IMG/VR virus record: IMGVR_UViG_3300031963_000026
Location: 1-64,000 of that record
Length of the DNA: 64,000 bases
Strand: one strand, 5' to 3'
Source: a virus
The position numbers and the translations under genes are program-made. Of this stretch, positions 23,006 to 30,512 are shown piece after piece; positions within the stretch are counted from its first letter, which is position 1, and every line of letters begins with the position of its first letter. Under the pieces are notes generated by a model. That model saw only the letters and a list, made by a program, of their open reading frames with translations, did no database searches and was not told the DNA's origin.

Positions 23006-23515
23006 TTATTTTTTAACTTTTTTCAAATAATCTTCGTAAAGTTTGTCATCTGATTTACCACCCCAATTACGCCAACCAGCCCCATACACGGGCCCTAATT
23101 CACCCCACGTCTTTGCAAACTCATCATCTGTTTTAATTTTGTTGATGAAATCCTCCTTGTTTGTAATAGCATAACCCGCAATGGTTGTATCATCCATAAA
23201 CTTTTCTAAAGTTTTTTTCTGATAATTTGCCCATGTATCACCATCCCAAATATGACAATCATTATCTACAAGGTATTTGATATTAGTCGAGCCAGAAAGA
23301 AACCAAAGTAGTTCCGTTACTATTTGTTTCCAAGCCATCTTCTTTGTGGTGAGTAATGGAAACCCATCTGACATCTTATGACGAATCTGTCTTCCGAATA
23401 CTGAGATGGTTCCTGTACCTGTTCGGTCTTTCTTTTCTACTCCATTGTCAAGAATGTCTTGGAGTAGGTTTTGGTAGTCTGTGTCTAGTTTATTCATATT
23501 ATAATTTTTTATCAT
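23006..23515 (-). CDS. thyA: Thymidylate synthase, N-terminal part
   Basis: 169 aa with [57 protein letters not shown] and [16 protein letters not shown], which are the folate- and dUMP-binding first half of ThyA. An insertion [17 protein letters not shown] precedes GELGPVYG. The frame ends at a TAA a few residues after WRNWGG, where intact enzymes would continue to the DQI helix encoded at 21422-22159. The ATG overlaps the stop of the upstream gene. Confidence 0.88.
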   Translation of the reverse strand: MIKNYNMNKLDTDYQNLLQDILDNGVEKKDRTGTGTISVFGRQIRHKMSDGFPLLTTKKMAWKQIVTELLWFLSGSTNIKYLVDNDCHIWDGDTWANYQKKTLEKFMDDTTIAGYAITNKEDFINKIKTDDEFAKTWGELGPVYGAGWRNWGGKSDDKLYEDYLKKVKK

Positions 23516-23982
23516 CCTACTAATGTTTCTCCCTCTAATACATCTGTAGATTTATATACTTTAATTCCTCTAAACCTAACATCTGAAAAGTTACTAGTTG
23601 GGTCAAAAGTAACATACCTTTTAAATTCATACACTAATTTATAAAAGGTAGCAGGATGTACTAATATCATATTAGGTTCTCTTGATGTGGTACGTATATG
23701 AGTCGTTATTTTTCCCATTATTTGGTCCACTATTCCATGCTCATAAGCACCATCAGAACCAATTTGAAAATCATCACTCACATAAGGTGGTTCATCTTCA
23801 AGTCCATCCATTAAAGTTTGGTCCCATTCCTCTTGTTCTTCCATTTCCATCAACATATCCTGTAGTCGTTTAATCTCAGCGAGGACATCATCACCGAACT
23901 CAATCTTATACATTATTGATAAATCAATTGCTTGTATCTTGTAAATGTTCAGCAGTTCTTTTAGTATTTGTTCTTTAGTCAT
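23512..23982 (-). CDS. Protein of unknown function
   Basis: 156 aa. The start [15 protein letters not shown] resembles that of the 24462 protein. The rest has an acidic coil ([20 protein letters not shown]) and a C-terminal strand-rich part [16 protein letters not shown]. No family recognised. It carries the AGAAAGTTATGAC type translation start found on several genes of this run. Confidence 0.7.
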   Translation of the reverse strand: MTKEQILKELLNIYKIQAIDLSIMYKIEFGDDVLAEIKRLQDMLMEMEEQEEWDQTLMDGLEDEPPYVSDDFQIGSDGAYEHGIVDQIMGKITTHIRTTSREPNMILVHPATFYKLVYEFKRYVTFDPTSNFSDVRFRGIKVYKSTDVLEGETLVG

Positions 23983-23988
23983 AACTTT

Positions 23989-24273
23989 CTATTTTTTATT
24001 GTCTCTGTAAAATTCCTTAATAAGATTACACATCTCAGTTTGTTCTGTGATGTTTACTCTAGTCGGATTTCTATTTATTGATTCCAATCGCAATTGATAA
24101 ACATCTTCCTCATTTGAATCACTCAATAAGAAGTAATCAGCCAAACCAAAGTATAACGATACATCATATTCAGTTATATCAAAATGTATATCATCAACAT
24201 CAAATGTAAAATACTCATTAACTTTTGGTTTATTATTCCAAAATACTTCATTAACCTTGAATATCCAAATCAT
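23989..24273 (-). CDS. Small acidic protein of unknown function
   Basis: 94 aa from MIWIFKVNEVFWNNKPKVNE, the first ATG after the end of the upstream gene; longer in-frame starts would overlap that gene extensively. No motif recognised. Confidence 0.6.
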   Translation of the reverse strand: MIWIFKVNEVFWNNKPKVNEYFTFDVDDIHFDITEYDVSLYFGLADYFLLSDSNEEDVYQLRLESINRNPTRVNITEQTEMCNLIKEFYRDNKK

Positions 24274-24469
24274 TTTTTTCTTTTTTAATATAACCTCTAT
24301 TTTCTTTATAGACATAAAGAATCTCATCATCTTTTATTTCAGGAAACCCATGTTGATATGTTTCAACTATAATTGATTTCCAATTACCCTCCATCGGTAC
24401 ATAACTAACTTCTGTCGGATTATCTAAATTGATTAGAAATGTTGGTTGTGTTACTTGTATTTTATTCAT
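24251..24469 (-). CDS. Small protein of unknown function
   Basis: 72 aa (MNKIQVTQPTFLINLDNPTE start). It overlaps the next gene by 23 nt and is preceded by the conserved AGAAAGTTATGA leader. Function unknown. Confidence 0.65.
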   Translation of the reverse strand: MNKIQVTQPTFLINLDNPTEVSYVPMEGNWKSIIVETYQHGFPEIKDDEILYVYKENRGYIKKEKNDLDIQG

Positions 24470-24806
24470 AACTTTCTATTGTTTCGTTGTTGTATGTTAT
24501 TGTGATTAGTTTGGTTGGAATATTTTCCCAATCAATTTTAGTATCACTTCCTTTTAGTGCTTGATGTAAGTTATTCTTAAAGTATTGCATATCTCTAATT
24601 TCATTTCTCTCTTCCAAACTCAACTCTCTTTCCTCAATCTTCAATCCCCACCTTTCAGAGAACTCAGTATCGGTTTTACATTTGTTGATGAATTCTTCTT
24701 TTGTAAATGAACGCTTTACTTCTGCATCTTCATAAAATTCGTGACCATCCTTATATGATATACAATAATACTCATACACCTCATCAATAATCTGTTCTTT
24801 AGTCAT
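24462..24806 (-). CDS. Protein with the KEEFxxKxKTDxEF motif
   Basis: 114 aa. Start MTKEQIIDEVYEYYCISYKD, then SFTKEEFINKCKTDTEFSER followed by WGLKIEERELSLEERNEIRD. The same K-E-(E/D)-F-x-x-K-x-K-T-D-x-E-F unit is embedded in both thymidylate synthase fragments. Function unknown. Confidence 0.75.
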   Translation of the reverse strand: MTKEQIIDEVYEYYCISYKDGHEFYEDAEVKRSFTKEEFINKCKTDTEFSERWGLKIEERELSLEERNEIRDMQYFKNNLHQALKGSDTKIDWENIPTKLITITYNNETIESYE

Positions 24807-24812
24807 AACTTT

Positions 24813-24971
24813 CTATTTTTTCGTTCTTGTATTAATTATAATAGGTAATTTACCTTCAGGTGACATTTCTATCAATTGTTGGTATTTCTCATCTCCAACT
24901 ACACCATCAACAGTCCACTCTGTCTTTACCCCATTTTCATAAATGGGTATTGAATATGTTTCTTTAGTCAT
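24813..24971 (-). CDS. Small protein of unknown function
   Basis: 52 aa from MTKETYSIPIYENGVKTEWT. The start was chosen because it carries the AAGTTATGAC leader of its neighbours and follows the previous stop without overlap. Function unknown. Confidence 0.6.
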   Translation of the reverse strand: MTKETYSIPIYENGVKTEWTVDGVVGDEKYQQLIEMSPEGKLPIIINTRTKK

Positions 24972-24975
24972 AACT

Positions 24976-25287
24976 TTAATTTGATTCATAGTATTGTTGG
25001 TCATCAATTAACTCTTCAATAAAAGGTTGGTCTTCCAATCTTTCAATAACAATGTTTAATGCTTCAGGGTGGTGGATTCTTGAACCCGCTCCAAAAGATA
25101 TCGTGGTAAGTCCTAACACTTCGTTGTTAACGTAATGTCTGAATTTACCTTTTTGGTTATTTACCTCGTGGTCCATTGAAACATCATTCCAATCACTCAA
25201 TACAACTTCGTGTCCTCCTTTGTTTTTGTAAACCAATCTGATCACATTGTTGTGACTGAAGTTCTTAATAAATTCTCCTAATTTCAT
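24976..25287 (-). CDS. Protein of unknown function
   Basis: 103 aa from MKLGEFIKNFSHNNVIRLVY, with KGGHEVVLSDWNDVSMDHEV and a GLTTISFGAGS strand. The beta-rich pattern suggests a small structural fold; no family recognised. Confidence 0.7.
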   Translation of the reverse strand: MKLGEFIKNFSHNNVIRLVYKNKGGHEVVLSDWNDVSMDHEVNNQKGKFRHYVNNEVLGLTTISFGAGSRIHHPEALNIVIERLEDQPFIEELIDDQQYYESN

Positions 25288-25291
25288 ATTT

Positions 25292-25612
25292 TTATTTTTG
25301 TTCATTAACTTCTACATCCCAACTAGCTAATACAAATTGAAGTTCTAAATTCCACAACTCATCCTCATCAACATGAGCCACTGCCTCAAACCCTCCTGTA
25401 CATGAATGGTAAGTCTTTTTCTCTTTCATAGCACCATCATAAGCATCTTGAAGCAACTTCATAGCTGTTACCATTAAGTTTCCAATAGTTGGAACTCCAT
25501 CATCTGTTATTGTATCTGCCCATTGCCATTTGAGAAGTGACATTGCTTTGTGAGTCTTCTCCCAATTAAAGTGATCAACAATCTCACTGATAAGTTGTTC
25601 TCTAGCCTTCAT
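25292..25612 (-). CDS. Small protein, paralogue of 26965-27315
   Basis: 106 aa. The shared pattern is W-E-K-x-H-K-A-M-x-L-L-K-W-x-W, then VPTIGNLMVTAMKLLQDA, then CTGGFEAVA and LQFVLASWDVEV. The second copy at 26965 keeps W/GGF/FVA-W positions. Function unknown; likely an accessory gene duplicated within this run. Confidence 0.75.
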   Translation of the reverse strand: MKAREQLISEIVDHFNWEKTHKAMSLLKWQWADTITDDGVPTIGNLMVTAMKLLQDAYDGAMKEKKTYHSCTGGFEAVAHVDEDELWNLELQFVLASWDVEVNEQK

Positions 25613-25794
25613 TTTACAAAATATTGAAATGTCCCTACTACAATAGCCGAGATAAATACTCCCATCCCAATACCTGATAGTAGTAGTTTAATACGGAAAA
25701 ATTTCTCACTGGATACATCCGTTGTCCAATGAACGATCCAAGCACTTGCCAAGAAACAAAAACCAATGATGTTTAACAATGTGTGTAATGTCAT
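25609..25794 (-). CDS. Small two-helix membrane protein
   Basis: 61 aa with hydrophobic segments LLNIIGFCFLASAWIVHW and LLLSGIGMGVFISAIVVG. It may be a phage membrane peptide. A TATATTTG element at about 25819-25826 suggests a host-type promoter, but its -33 element is weak. Confidence 0.68.
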   Translation of the reverse strand: MTLHTLLNIIGFCFLASAWIVHWTTDVSSEKFFRIKLLLSGIGMGVFISAIVVGTFQYFVK

Positions 25795-25833
25795 AACTTT
25801 TTTTTTATAAGAACAAATATAAGAACAAATAAG

Positions 25834-26070
25834 TTAATAGTCCAACTTTTCGTTGTGTAATTTAACAAAATATTCCGCAACATCTTTAGATAGTTCACCA
25901 CTCCTCGCAATAAAATACTCACTCTCAACACCACCATCATCAAACATAATCGGTTGTTCCCCCTGAATCGGACGACACCAACAATCATCACCACTGAAAC
26001 ACGTTCCAAGTTTCCACCTAATGGTAAACGCCAACTCCGATGCTTGTTTATACGTTAATTTAGTTACCAT
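25834..26070 (-). CDS. Small protein of unknown function
   Basis: 78 aa from MVTKLTYKQASELAFTIRWK, with CFSGDDCWCRPIQGE that could bind metal and an ARSGELSKDVAEYFVKLHNE helix. It overlaps the upstream gene by 11 nt. Confidence 0.68.
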   Translation of the reverse strand: MVTKLTYKQASELAFTIRWKLGTCFSGDDCWCRPIQGEQPIMFDDGGVESEYFIARSGELSKDVAEYFVKLHNEKLDY

Positions 26071-26272
26071 ACTCTTCTCTACCTTCTTTAATTTTATTCT
26101 CAACGTAATTCCTAATCTCTTTCATCGATGTTAAAAAATTGTTTCTCAATCGGTGAAACTCTTCATCTTTAATTTCATCAAATCTTGAGTAACTTTCAAA
26201 ACAATAATCAATACCCTCATTATCCATTCGGTATTCAACCATAACAAAATTTTCAAATTCTTCTTCTGTCAT
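26060..26272 (-). CDS. Small acidic protein of unknown function
   Basis: 70 aa (MTEEEFENFVMVEYRMDNEG start). It has the AGAAAGTTATGAC leader. No motif recognised. Confidence 0.65.
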   Translation of the reverse strand: MTEEEFENFVMVEYRMDNEGIDYCFESYSRFDEIKDEEFHRLRNNFLTSMKEIRNYVENKIKEGREEYGN

Positions 26273-26280
26273 AACTTTCT

Positions 26281-26556
26281 TTATTTAGATTTATAAGTGT
26301 AATCATAAGCACTATCCCAAACATTATCAAACTCTTCTTGTAATTCCTTTGGTAATTTATCATATAACTCTCGTTCCACCCAATCAAACATCCGATAACC
26401 AAACTTTAAGTGATTTAAGTTTGTTTCCATATAAGAACAATTACCGGAAAATTTACATTTCAAAGGTGAGCAACAACCCTCTTCACCACAACCACTACAC
26501 TCAGGACAATATGGTGAATAATCATCTTTTAATTCCAAATCTATAGGTTCCGTCAT
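26281..26556 (-). CDS. Cysteine-rich small protein
   Basis: 91 aa. The N-terminal YCPECSGCGEEGCCSPLKCK and FSGNCSY give eight clustered cysteines, probably one or two zinc sites. The C-terminal helical part is acidic. Function unknown. Confidence 0.7.
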   Translation of the reverse strand: MTEPIDLELKDDYSPYCPECSGCGEEGCCSPLKCKFSGNCSYMETNLNHLKFGYRMFDWVERELYDKLPKELQEEFDNVWDSAYDYTYKSK

Positions 26557-26564
26557 TGTCTTGA

Positions 26565-26954
26565 TTAGTGATGATGTTTAATAAAACCATTTATATACCC
26601 CTTGATGTTGTACGCACCCGCAGGATTCATACTATGAACAATAAAGTCACACATCTTCAGATCATTATCAATCATATAATCAACCAACCATTTGGCACAA
26701 TCATACCCCGTCTTTTCCTTGAAGGTCTCATACTTCTCATTGTATGTTCCATTATACATTGAAGGATCGTAGTGTTCGTCAGCCAAATCGTGATCAAAGG
26801 ATATTAAATCCGGTAACCCATTTGTTTTAATGTAATCCACAAACTCATCGTAATTACGGACCACAACCCAATCATTATCAGCATAAACACGCTGCGGCAT
26901 ATAAACCATACAATCCAACGGATTTCTTACATCATCCAAAAATAACTTTTTCAT
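26565..26954 (-). CDS. Cyclic-phosphate-processing receiver-like protein
   Basis: 129 aa. KKLFLDDVRNP (receiver-type acidic pocket), DWVVVRNYDEFVDYI, LPDLISFDHDLADEHY, TGYDCAKWLVDYM and FIVHSMNPAGAYNIKGYIN match the cPPR/cREC receiver family: LFLDD-x-R-x-P, I-S-F-D-H-D-L and H-S-x-N-P-x-G-x-x-N-I. The family is proposed to act on cyclic phosphates in RNA repair or NAD-related chemistry; its exact reaction is not established by this sequence. Confidence 0.82.
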   Translation of the reverse strand: MKKLFLDDVRNPLDCMVYMPQRVYADNDWVVVRNYDEFVDYIKTNGLPDLISFDHDLADEHYDPSMYNGTYNEKYETFKEKTGYDCAKWLVDYMIDNDLKMCDFIVHSMNPAGAYNIKGYINGFIKHHH

Positions 26955-26964
26955 ATCTTTTTTT

Positions 26965-27315
26965 TTATTTATGTTCTACTTCACAGTTCCATTGACTAGC
27001 AACAAACATCAAATTCATACCAAATACCCTATTTAAGTCCTTATCCCAAAACACCTCAGCATCGAATCCTCCTGTACTCACCGTGTAATTACCTTTAATT
27101 CTAATTGATCCTGATGTTGCATCAACAAGTAACCCATATGCACATTCAACCATTTTATCAATACTCGGAACACCTCGAGTTGATGACCACCACCAATCCA
27201 ATGCTTGCATCGTGATCTTAACTCGGTGAAAATCAAAATAACCTAAAGTCTCACTAATCTTTTGTTTGATATTATCATCAAAAGATTCAAAGGTCTCAAT
27301 AGTTTTACTGTTCAT
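26965..27315 (-). CDS. Small protein, paralogue of 25292-25612, leaderless mRNA
   Basis: 116 aa. It shares with 25292-25612 the pattern MQALDWWWSS, VPSIDKMVECAYGLLVDA, STGGFDAEVF and MFVASQWNCEVEHK. The ATG lies 4 nt after the -7 element of a host-type promoter. Function unknown. Confidence 0.75.
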   Translation of the reverse strand: MNSKTIETFESFDDNIKQKISETLGYFDFHRVKITMQALDWWWSSTRGVPSIDKMVECAYGLLVDATSGSIRIKGNYTVSTGGFDAEVFWDKDLNRVFGMNLMFVASQWNCEVEHK

Positions 27316-27319
27316 ACCA

Positions 27320-27350
27320 CAAAGATAAAGATAAAAAAGTAAAATCCAAA
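27320..27350 (-). promoter_or_regulatory. Bacteroidota-type promoter, leaderless
   Basis: TTTG-N19-TATCTTTG in minus orientation, then TGGT and ATG. Start codon and predicted transcription start coincide. Confidence 0.8.
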
Positions 27351-27378
27351 AAAAAATGGGAAACTAATCCCACTTTTT
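27351..27378 (-). terminator. Intrinsic terminator
   Basis: In minus orientation TGGGA-TTAGTT-TCCCA is followed by a run of Ts, ending the 27415-28061 unit just before the next promoter. Confidence 0.7.
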
Positions 27379-27414
27379 TGAGCCAACCGAGATTGGGTCC
27401 ACCATTTGGTTTAC

Positions 27415-27693
27415 TCAAACCAACAAAGAAGATTCTAACATGGTATAAACATCAATAACATATTTACCGTTACAATACGGAATTAACGATCCGTGATGTG
27501 GAAAATAATCTTGAACCACAGATTTTGATCCTTCAACAATATGAACTTCAAATGTGTCTTTGAAATTACCGTATAATTTATCAGACCCTCCGACAACTAT
27601 TAAAGACTTCTTACCAAACTCTTTTTTAAAAATCCTACCACCTTCAAAAACCGGATGATCGGTTGATTCTGCAATTATTTGTCCTATAGTCAT
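27415..27693 (-). CDS. Small protein of unknown function
   Basis: 92 aa (MTIGQIIAESTDHPVFEGGR start; SLIVVGGSDKLYGNFKDTF core). No recognised domain. Its ATGA overlaps the stop of a 29-residue membrane peptide gene. Confidence 0.7.
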   Translation of the reverse strand: MTIGQIIAESTDHPVFEGGRIFKKEFGKKSLIVVGGSDKLYGNFKDTFEVHIVEGSKSVVQDYFPHHGSLIPYCNGKYVIDVYTMLESSLLV

Positions 27694-27779
27694 TGTTTGT
27701 TTTTTTTATTCTCCTCTAAAATATGAATTAAACCTATGATCGCCAAAACATAAATAACCAACTTTAATATCGTTCTCAT
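27690..27779 (-). CDS. 29-residue membrane peptide
   Basis: MRTILKLVIYVLAIIGLIHI followed by LEENKKNKQ: a single hydrophobic helix with a charged tail. It overlaps the next gene by 4 nt and starts 3 nt after the previous stop, so it sits inside a translationally coupled run. Too short to classify. Confidence 0.55.
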   Translation of the reverse strand: MRTILKLVIYVLAIIGLIHILEENKKNKQ

Positions 27780-27782
27780 AAA

Positions 27783-28061
27783 TTATCTAGTTTCAAGAGC
27801 CTCAATCTTAGATTTTACAATATCTGTCATTTCAACAATTTCCTCCACTTTTGATGAAATAATACACTCCTTAAGTATGTTGTAAGGAATATTCAAGAAG
27901 AAATCGTACCCATTGAAAAATCTAAGGTCCGAACATTCCACAAAACAACCATTAATCATTTTAAGAAACAGCTTGAATTGTGTTCCATCAACAAATCTTT
28001 CGTCCAAAATAACACCCAACTCAAGGTGTTGGACTTTAACTCTACTAACCATCTTAATCAT
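27783..28061 (-). CDS. Small protein of unknown function, leaderless mRNA
   Basis: 92 aa. Two ATGs are possible (28061 MIKMVSRVKV or 28052). The first is preferred because it lies 4 nt after TATCTTTG, the spacing seen in other leaderless genes here. No family recognised. Confidence 0.68.
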   Translation of the reverse strand: MIKMVSRVKVQHLELGVILDERFVDGTQFKLFLKMINGCFVECSDLRFFNGYDFFLNIPYNILKECIISSKVEEIVEMTDIVKSKIEALETR

Positions 28062-28065
28062 ACAA

Positions 28066-28096
28066 CAAAGATAAGTATAGAAATTTAATTATCCAA
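28066..28096 (-). promoter_or_regulatory. Bacteroidota-type promoter, leaderless
   Basis: TTGG-N19-TATCTTTG in minus orientation, then TTGT and ATG. The -33 element is degenerate (TTGG). It overlaps the end of the lysozyme gene. Confidence 0.65.
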
Positions 28097-29057
28097 CTAT
28101 TTCAAAATTTTTTGATTTTTCTTTTGTCACATCAAAATCTCTTAACGATCCACCCGCATTTAATTTCACATAATGTCTTATGGCATCATCCAAATTTGTA
28201 AATTGGTTTTCCTTACTAATATCTTTAATTAAAAATTTAACAGCAATTTCTGAGGCAATCTTAGGATCATTAACCAAATCAGGATTAGATACCAAATCTT
28301 TACCAATCAAATTACCATATTTGGAATAATTACCTTTACCTGTTAATTGGTTCAACCCTCTACCCCTATACATCCAACCATCATCACCACCTTGATTCCC
28401 CGCAACCTTTGAATAAACCACCTTAAAGAATTCCTTTGGATTGTTTTTTAATTTGGATAATTGATCATCCGATAAATGTTTAACTCGTTTTCCAAAAATA
28501 TTCCTAAGTTTAGAGTTAGATGTTTTACTATATGGATTTTCCGATTGCGGAATAAATCCCGATTCCTTATCAATCGTTGATAGTATCGCCACTTGGGCAT
28601 AAGGATTGGTCAAACCAACTTTAGTCATCTCATCAATCATACTATTAACAACACTACCCTTCGACCCCGAATAATTGTGTTTAATTTTTCCTTTTAATTT
28701 TGGTACATCAGTTTTTACCTCTTCTTTATTTGACGTATCAATTGGTGATCCAGGCTTTTCTTGCAAAATACTATTAAAAAATTCATCAGTGATTTCACCA
28801 TTAACCTTCAACCCTTTTGCTTTTTGGTATTGTTCAATAAAGTTCTTCATTTCCGAATCGTACTTACCATTCAACTTAACACCCGATATACCAAAATCTT
28901 TAAGTAACTTTTGAATTGCGGTCACTTTAAACCCTTTGTCACCTAATTTTGGATATTCTTTTTTATCCTTCATTGCTTTAATACCGCTAAGAATTTTTCC
29001 CTGCACAAAATCATCCAAACCCAAAAGCTCAATAAATTGTTCAACTAATATTTTCAT
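28089..29057 (-). CDS. Peptidoglycan-binding GH19-type lysozyme with capsid-tag-like N-terminus
   Basis: 322 aa from MKILVEQFIELLG; the longer frame upstream would cross the promoter box. Residues ~40-100 are a peptidoglycan-binding domain (KLGDKGFKVTAIQKLLKDFG, LNGKYDSEMKNFIEQYQ). From ~145 on is a GH19 chitinase/lysozyme-like domain with LSTIDKESGFIP (likely catalytic Glu) and MYRGRGLNQLTGKGNYSKYG, which is diagnostic. It cleaves cell-wall glycan. The I-L-V-E near the start is tag-like, so this may be a virion-packaged enzyme rather than, or as well as, the endolysin. Confidence 0.82.
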   Translation of the reverse strand: MKILVEQFIELLGLDDFVQGKILSGIKAMKDKKEYPKLGDKGFKVTAIQKLLKDFGISGVKLNGKYDSEMKNFIEQYQKAKGLKVNGEITDEFFNSILQEKPGSPIDTSNKEEVKTDVPKLKGKIKHNYSGSKGSVVNSMIDEMTKVGLTNPYAQVAILSTIDKESGFIPQSENPYSKTSNSKLRNIFGKRVKHLSDDQLSKLKNNPKEFFKVVYSKVAGNQGGDDGWMYRGRGLNQLTGKGNYSKYGNLIGKDLVSNPDLVNDPKIASEIAVKFLIKDISKENQFTNLDDAIRHYVKLNAGGSLRDFDVTKEKSKNFEIVG

Positions 29058-29070
29058 AAAAACTTTTAAT

Positions 29071-29077
29071 ATAAATA
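29071..29077 (-). promoter_or_regulatory. Putative late promoter box
   Basis: TATTTAT, 13 nt upstream of the lysozyme ATG and directly after the terminator of the large RNA. Confidence 0.5.
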
Positions 29078-29088
29078 CCTTATTAAAC

Positions 29089-29115
29089 AAAAAAACCCAT
29101 CACAATCGTGATAGG
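29089..29115 (-). terminator. Intrinsic terminator of the large RNA
   Basis: In minus orientation CCTATCAC-GATT-GTGATGGG (8 bp, one mismatch) is followed by TTTTTTT. Confidence 0.8.
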
Positions 29116-29945
29116 TTATATTGGCTAACGCTGAGACTAAACGTTTTGGTTGGTTGCCTTTGGAGGGATTATCCGAGGTTTGGTTCCCCAATCTTGTCCA
29201 CATATGTTGCCATACGTATCAACCAGTGTCGGTAACTATCGGTTACCACTCGTTTCGTTGTGACTTACTCCACACTTACTTATGTCTGTTCAATCTTGCT
29301 AGACTGACTAAAGGATGGCCGTCCTACCAGCACTTTCGTTATGAAACCTAACAGACTTGCGGTCTGATTAAGTTCTTGGTTGACGCAAGGTCCCAAGAAT
29401 TAGACACCTTTCATCACAACGCCCGAAGGCTTTCGCTTCATCTTGTTTTTAGTTCAAATACAAATTGAGTAGCCGTGAGTTTTGAAGGACGTGCTTCGGG
29501 AGAAGTTTCATATCTTTTGGACACAAAATGCTTCACGACCTTCTGTAAGTCTGCAAACCTACGGTTCATAAGGATTACGTTGTTTCACAACTCGGAAACC
29601 CTTCAGAACTGGTGCCAAGCCCTACTTCCAATTGCAGTCGGAGTCGAACCTTCACCTTCAACTTTTCCTATTGGTGTCACCACCTCAACCTCGAGTCTCA
29701 CTTCTCGAGATGAATAGATTCTCTCAGCGGTTGCCCCCGAGATTCCATCCGTAGTTGATTTGCTTAGTTGTCAAATCTTATGATCTGCGAGACTGTCGGT
29801 TGCTAAACCATAAAGTCCCATTTAGTCCCGTCACCGGGGTTATCTAATGACGCTAAGCCGCCAATACCGTCGACCTAATTCCTTGAGAGGGGAAATGGTC
29901 TTTTTCAAAGAACGTTGTCGGTTTTGAGTATTATCCGACGTTTTG
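29089..29945 (-). ncRNA. Large structured non-coding RNA (~850 nt; GOLLD/ROOL-like class candidate)
   Basis: No gene-like frame exists on either strand. In minus orientation there is a host-type promoter (29951-29984), then ~850 nt with much higher GC than the surroundings, then an intrinsic terminator. Many local stems are visible: a GNRA-capped stem (29673-29684), a UUCG-capped GCC/GGC stem (29421-29430), a 7-bp stem 29373-29379 with 29393-29399, GGTAAC/GTTACC at 29231-29247, CTCGAG/CTCGAG at 29690-29709. A long-range helix pairs 29860-29866 with 29119-29125, closing the molecule. Size, single-gene context and phage location suit giant ornate RNAs such as GOLLD or ROOL; I could not align it to either. 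Confidence 0.72.
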
Positions 29946-29950
29946 GACTA

Positions 29951-29984
29951 CAAAGTTAGAACAACTTTTTCGTTCTGTCAAGTC
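29951..29984 (-). promoter_or_regulatory. Host-type promoter of the large RNA
   Basis: In minus orientation TTGACA then TAACTTTG: the -7 element fits TAnnTTTG and the upstream TTG lies 20 nt before it. Transcription should start near 29945. Confidence 0.75.
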
Positions 29985-30076
29985 TTTTTTTGAAATTTTT
30001 TTGGGGTAATTTTTATAAATATACCCTAAATCTCAAAAATCTCACTCAACACTACAAAATTACAAACTTTTTTTCA

Positions 30077-30508
30077 TTATGTCAAGATATTTTTGAAAAT
30101 TTCTTCATTTTCTTTGAAACAAGTATAATGATTGTGGTATGCAAGATGTCTAGCCTCAACTTCCAAGGGGTGTTGTTCATACCCATACACCTTTAATAAC
30201 TTCTCATATTTTGTCGCCACAGGTTGCATAGAATGAACATACTCGTGAATGATCGTTTGTATCAAATCACCCAACGTTTTGTGCATAGTATAGTTGATAC
30301 CAATGATATTATCTTCGTGATCATACCAACCAAATGTTGTCTTACCATCAGGTCCTTTACTACCTTTAATACAGAAGTGTGATATTGGTGATTTTCTACG
30401 TCTATTCACACCCATATTAGTTTTACACCACCCAATAACAACATCGGCAATCTTTTCAGTTCTTTTCCTACCGATTCTCTTAACTGAAGTACTAATATTT
30501 GTAACCAT
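30077..30508 (-). CDS. SprT-like zinc metallopeptidase, leaderless mRNA
   Basis: 143 aa from MVTNISTSVKRIGRKRTEKI; the frame extends upstream but through the promoter. LIQTIIHEYVHSMQP is an HExxH motif in SprT-like context, and HPLEVEARHLAYHNH downstream can provide a further ligand (E-x-E-A helix). Basic N-terminus. Possible role in processing DNA-bound proteins; unlike the tagged peptidases it has no tag and a host-type promoter, so it is likely made early. Confidence 0.72.
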   Translation of the reverse strand: MVTNISTSVKRIGRKRTEKIADVVIGWCKTNMGVNRRRKSPISHFCIKGSKGPDGKTTFGWYDHEDNIIGINYTMHKTLGDLIQTIIHEYVHSMQPVATKYEKLLKVYGYEQHPLEVEARHLAYHNHYTCFKENEEIFKNILT

Positions 30509-30512
30509 ATCA

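Noticed and set aside
22125-23006. Group I intron in the thymidylate synthase gene
   Set aside because: Almost all of the insert is coding; I could not find room or recognisable core elements. Not excluded, but a split gene is the simpler reading.
24062-26546. Plus-strand frames opposite the small-gene run
   Set aside because: They are antisense shadows with Pro/His-rich, non-protein-like translations.
28936-29351. Plus-strand frames of 76-99 codons across the lysozyme start and the large RNA
   Set aside because: They overlap the lysozyme gene and the structured RNA, have no recognisable protein features and lack a promoter in that orientation.
29630-29660. tRNA or tmRNA T-arm (GGTTCGACTCC) inside the large RNA
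   Set aside because: The flanking five-base stem and acceptor do not pair properly and no anticodon arm is present; the match to GGTTCGA is probably chance.
29475-29717. 80-codon plus-strand frame inside the large RNA
   Set aside because: It runs antisense to the RNA and has low-complexity, non-protein-like composition.
29089-29945. Ribosomal RNA fragment
   Set aside because: The CTAATTCCTTGAG-like word at 29875-29887 resembles a 16S segment superficially but flanking sequence does not match.
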